Assembly: GCA_012932865.1 (NCBI GenBank)
Contig: SAXG01000003.1
Coordinates: 1,240,001-1,304,000 of the forward strand
Length of the DNA stretch: 64,000 bases
Reading direction: 5' to 3'
From: Amylostereum areolatum
Lineage: Eukaryota; Basidiomycota; Agaricomycetes; Russulales; Stereaceae
A program made the translations under genes and the position numbers. Within the stretch, counting starts at the first letter, position 1. Each line of letters begins with the position of its first letter. The notes under the pieces were generated by a model, which did no database searches, was not told the origin of the DNA, and saw nothing but the letters and a program-made list of their open reading frames with translations. Below, piece after piece: positions 60,522 to 64,000 of the stretch.

Positions 60522-61413
60522 CCGTTCCTTTGGGATGCAGTCGTAGCTGGCCACCAAGCCTAAGATAAACGGACGTTGTCTACTGAACTGCCATGGACTC
60601 CATTACTGTATCCGGTACGAACCTCTGACATTCACACCTCATTGTAGCCATAGCTAACGTATCTCCGCTGTTTCCCCCCCCTTCGCGCATCTAGTTTGTA
60701 CATATAGTTTCTTGCCGTATCTGCATCCTCGCCTTGCTGTGCAATCTTGTATACTGCCATACCGTGCGTCTGTTATATCTATTCAATCCAGGCGCTCTTG
60801 GCCGACTTCGAAGTACGCATTACAATCTTCAGTTCGAGAACGTCGAAAGACTGGTGTTGTTACATGCATACATGTTGCCTACCAACTTCCTTGCAGGAAG
60901 TCATCTCAAAAGCGAGAATCCCGGATCTTAGCAGTCAGCTCTGGAAAAGCACAAGCAATGATGTCGATACGTCGAAACGCTCCAGAGGGTATACATAAGG
61001 CAATGTGTATACAGTGGGCTGGGCTGGCTGTATGCGTCATGGTTTCACCAGACCGTCAAAGTCGCATAACGACGATATACGGCAGGTACAGGAATATGAC
61101 GCCGCGAGGACCGCCAGCATCAGCCCCACCACACAACCATAGCGAATCAACGCCTTGCGACGGACTCAACGACAGAAGGCGGCTGAACGGGGCGAGCCGA
61201 ACGAGAACAACGCTCATTCTCGTGAACGCCACAAGGACGCCTCGCTCCCCCGACCTGAAATAAACGTCACCAGAAGAGAACCTCTGCGCCAGAGGCTGAC
61301 GGTTCGTTGGTCGGTAGGACACTGGGAGGAAAAAGAGACAAACGCGCGGGGACTTATATACCTCCTCTTTTCCCACGAGCCACGTGTCTCCGTCTACCAA
61401 TCGCTGTTCAGAA
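60522..61413. other. intergenic region
   Basis: Between two + strand genes. Minus-strand open frames near 61056-61481 include hydrophobic stretches, and a minus TATATAAG (61353-61360) lies upstream of them, so a small membrane-protein gene is conceivable; exons could not be assigned. Confidence 0.35.
61354..61360 (+). promoter_or_regulatory. TATA-like element upstream of Spc19
   Basis: TTATATA, 54-60 bp upstream of the start at 61414. Read on the other strand it is TATATAAG, so direction is not certain. Confidence 0.35.
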
Positions 61414-62268
61414 ATGAACGACGCGCGCCGCGACGCGCTGCACAGTGCAAGCCTGCTCGCCTTCGCCGCCACCGTCATCATGACCAGTTTCCGCGCATCA
61501 ACTGGACCACGGCGCCGTTTTTCGACATACCCAAAGGGTCGGGAATCTATTTTTTCAGGTGGCTCTGAAATCTACCGCGAGGACGCTCAAGCTGTTTTCA
61601 GTCCCAACCTTCGGGAATGCGTTCTGACTATGGAGGACTGTTGTGAGGAGGTTCACATCTAATCTATATCGCCTGCTAACGCTGTATTGACAAACCTCGT
61701 AGGCCCATGAAGCCCAACAGTTCTTGAGGAATGGGACTTATGATCTGCCTCGTATGAGCAGAGTATTGGAGAATGAACGGGTGCGTGGGTATTTATTGAG
61801 ATCGTGTTGAAGGATCTCATACCGCCCTACAGGTGTTCTTACTCGTAGACGAAGCCACCGTGCGCAAATACAAGGCAGATTTGGCAGAAGAGATTGAACC
61901 GCAAGTGACCGAGCTGATCGCACGCGCGGAGAAAGGTCTCAAAGCGCTCCAGAAGAAGGAGAGCAGTCTACAAACGAAGGTTAGCTCATCTCGTTCATGC
62001 TTCATGGCATGCTTGCTTATAACAGCCCTGATTATCAAAGGTCGAGACGGCGCAAACACGCCCGACATCACTTGCGACGGTTGGAACGACGGCCGCGAAC
62101 AAAGCGGAGACTCGAAAGTTGCAGCTCCTAGTGCGGCAGCGCGAACAGCTGGAGGAACAGTTGCGACACCTGGAATCGGAGATTCTGACGATGGTATAAT
62201 GTCATCGCCCTCACCTTGACACACATTAACGGAGCTTCTGTGTACAGGAAGCGAAACAGAGGCGATAG
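61414..62268 (+). CDS. spc19: DASH complex subunit Spc19
   Basis: Component of the fungal outer-kinetochore DASH/Dam1 ring that couples kinetochores to microtubules. The core helices are NLRECVLTMEDCCEEAHEAQ, then FLRNGTYDLPRMSRVLENER and VFLLVDEATVRKYKADLAEE, followed by EIEPQVTELIARAEKGLKAL-QKKESSLQTKV. The block of two helices with NGxxDxPRxxxVLxxxRxFxLV and a QVxxLIxRAE-type helix is the Spc19 signature. C-terminal coiled coil: LLVRQREQLEEQLRHLESEI ending MEAKQRR. The N-terminal ~50 residues from 61414 are poorly supported; an in-frame start at 61480 is an alternative. It converges with the gephyrin-like gene, 61 bp between stops. Confidence 0.85.
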
Positions 62269-62329
62269 CTGACACCTTGACTAGCGAGTATCGTGGAGTG
62301 TGCTGTACTTATCCGTGTAATATACATTT

Positions 62330-64000
62330 TTAGATCGCATGCAACTCGCCTATGATCAACGCCTGCACTTCAGCACCGACCTCCAATCTGTCCGGTCCCG
62401 ATTCCGTCTTCTCTGGGAGAATAACCAGACCGTTGGCCCCGCTTAAACTGGCCACACGGCTCGAACGTTGACCACCCGTGCTGAAGGCCTTGAAACCGTC
62501 CGTTGTCATCCGGATAATCACCCGATGGAAATCGACTCTAGAATCCAACCTCATCGCCTCGTTGAGCTGCATCACCGCGTGAGCCCAACACCGCATGACG
62601 CAACAACAACCCACGGACCTTGACGCGCAGCCGAGGGAGTTGACAAGTTTCCAGCTGCCAGCCTCCTAACCTCCTCAGCGCAGGAACGACGAATACATGG
62701 AAAGTGACCAGTGCTGATGCGGGATTACCCGGCAAGGCGAACAGCGGTTTCCGTGTGTTAGCGTTCGACCCGGGGATGGGGATAGTGGCAAACGTAGTGG
62801 GCTTTCCAGGCTTGACCTTCACTCTTCCGAAATGGATCGCACCACTGAAATGGTGCTCAATAACAGGCTTGAGAAGGTCACTCGCACCCATTGACGTGCC
62901 ACCTGTGGTGAGGAGAACATCGGCCTCCTCCAGGCCTTCGTTTGATTGCGTTCACGTGGGAGTCGATGCTGTCAATTCGCGATCCAAGTTAGATCTTCTC
63001 CTGCTGAAGGGACGAAAACGCAACTTGTCGGCCACGATACCGAGGTCGACGACTTCGTAACCCAGTCCCTCCAGGGCGGCGTGCAAGGATGGACGATTGG
63101 TATCCCATATGCCTCCCCAACCATCCCCGGGCAACGCCACGGGGTCTTGCAGGTCCAAGAGTTCGTTTCCAGTGCTCAAAATCGCGACCACGGGTTTTCT
63201 GACCACGTTCACCTGTAGCACGAATTGAAGAAGATGCATCGAACTCAAGCTCGCGTGCACGCACCTCTTTACGACCGACAAAAGCCAAAGTCCCGATTTC
63301 GCCACCTGTGCTCCTCAGAAGCTCTCCCTTCTGGAGAGCCAGTTCGCCCTTCCTCACGTCCGATCCCGGCTCGCGAACGTTCTCCCCCTTCGGTACGGAG
63401 ACCAGCGTTTCGACCTCTTGTTCTTCGACGTCGTGGCCATCTTCGTCTTTGATCGCGCGCACCAGGCGAGTGTCCTCCACCATGATTATCGTGTCTGTAC
63501 CAGATGGAAGCGGCCCTCCGGTGTTGATTCGATATATCACGTCGGAGGGCAAAGGGTCGGACGTCTTGTGGGTGGCGGACGTGACGACCTTGTACACGGC
63601 AGGCTTGTCCGTCGCTACAAGGGGATCAACTTACAGAGGGCGGATGCTGAAGATGATGAGGCCTTACATCGGAGCGCGTAGCCATCCACACTTGTCGTCT
63701 GTGTAAATGGTACGTCTTGAGAGGCATGTACATCTTCGGCAAGGATATAACCTTTGAGTGCCGCAGTGACCTTGTTCGATATCAATACGATGGCTGGCAG
63801 GTTCAACACCGAAAGACCCACTCGCCGCTTCTCGGTTGGAAGAGGGCCGAGTTCCGTCATGATGGTTTTCAACGCCTCATCCAGGGAGAACATACGATAG
63901 GGCGAAACGCGGTGGCGCGCCGTGGCTGGTCCCGCCATCGTGCTCAGCATACTCAGCCATTTCAGGACGAAGCAACGTACCTGCCAAAGAAGGATCATGC
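62330..64000 (-). CDS. molybdenum-cofactor enzyme, MoeA (gephyrin E) half, partial
   Basis: Inserts molybdenum into molybdopterin. The visible part is the C-terminal MoeA/E domain of a gephyrin-like (Cnx1/CnxE) protein: a linker, then [40 protein letters not shown] with TSVDGYALR (conserved P-x-x-x-x-S-x-x-D-G-Y-A), [20 protein letters not shown] with [105 protein letters not shown], and the tail ending [13 protein letters not shown]. About six introns. In fungi the MogA domain normally precedes this, so it should lie beyond 64000. It was not seen here. Confidence 0.88.

Overview
The window is 64 kb of nuclear DNA from a fungus, most likely a basidiomycete (Agaricomycotina type). Evidence: gene density is about one per 2.2 kb, nearly every gene is cut by many short GT-AG introns (mostly 40-70 nt, often with a CTRAC-like branch site), both strands are used, and the conserved proteins include fungal-type forms (DASH subunit Spc19, Dsc2, Bsd2, SLC45 sugar transporter, ThrE/Prm10 membrane protein, EF-hand carrier of the Sal1 type). 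No prophage, plasmid, CRISPR, rRNA or intact transposon is seen. CDS coordinates below run from start codon to stop codon and include introns; exon borders were worked out by eye.

Layout. 1-4914: long GC-rich, CT/GA-biased non-coding stretch, with weak evidence for the 3' exons of one gene, then an AT-rich island. 4915-16726: ketopantoate reductase-like enzyme, Dsc2 rhomboid pseudoprotease, eIF3d, Ist3/RBMX2 splicing factor, a membrane-anchored beta-helix protein and nuclear poly(A) polymerase. 17104-27147: an unrecognised gene, mitochondrial GatB, a DsbA-like CPFS protein, a large coiled-coil protein and an Adc17/Tma17-like chaperone. 27464-41550: Ca-dependent mitochondrial carrier, an unknown gene, a TMEM41/TVP38-like VTT protein, cytosolic PheRS alpha, a ThrE-like transporter, a GNAT acetyltransferase and EMC10. 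42108-56169: a TATA-driven orphan gene, Bsd2/NDFIP, cytosolic PheRS beta, Dph6, an SLC45 sugar transporter and an ankyrin protein. 56423-64000: STEEP1 homologue, a small secreted protein, a WTAP/Mum2-like protein, Spc19 and the MoeA half of a gephyrin-like molybdenum-cofactor enzyme that runs off the right edge.

How the genes relate. This is ordinary core-genome content rather than a mobile or secondary-metabolite cluster. Translation and RNA processing are strongly represented (eIF3d, Ist3, Pap1, GatB, both PheRS subunits, Dph6, the WTAP-like protein). ER/Golgi membrane-protein handling also recurs (Dsc2, EMC10, Bsd2, STEEP1, VTT protein). Several gene pairs start head-to-head across 100-370 bp (eIF3d/Ist3, Frs1/Dph6, VTT/Frs2, DsbA-like/coiled-coil, ankyrin/STEEP1) and probably share promoters. 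The most notable points are the close linkage of the two PheRS subunit genes, an apparent reading-frame break at the start of EMC10, the WTAP-like candidate, and two or three genes with no recognisable family.
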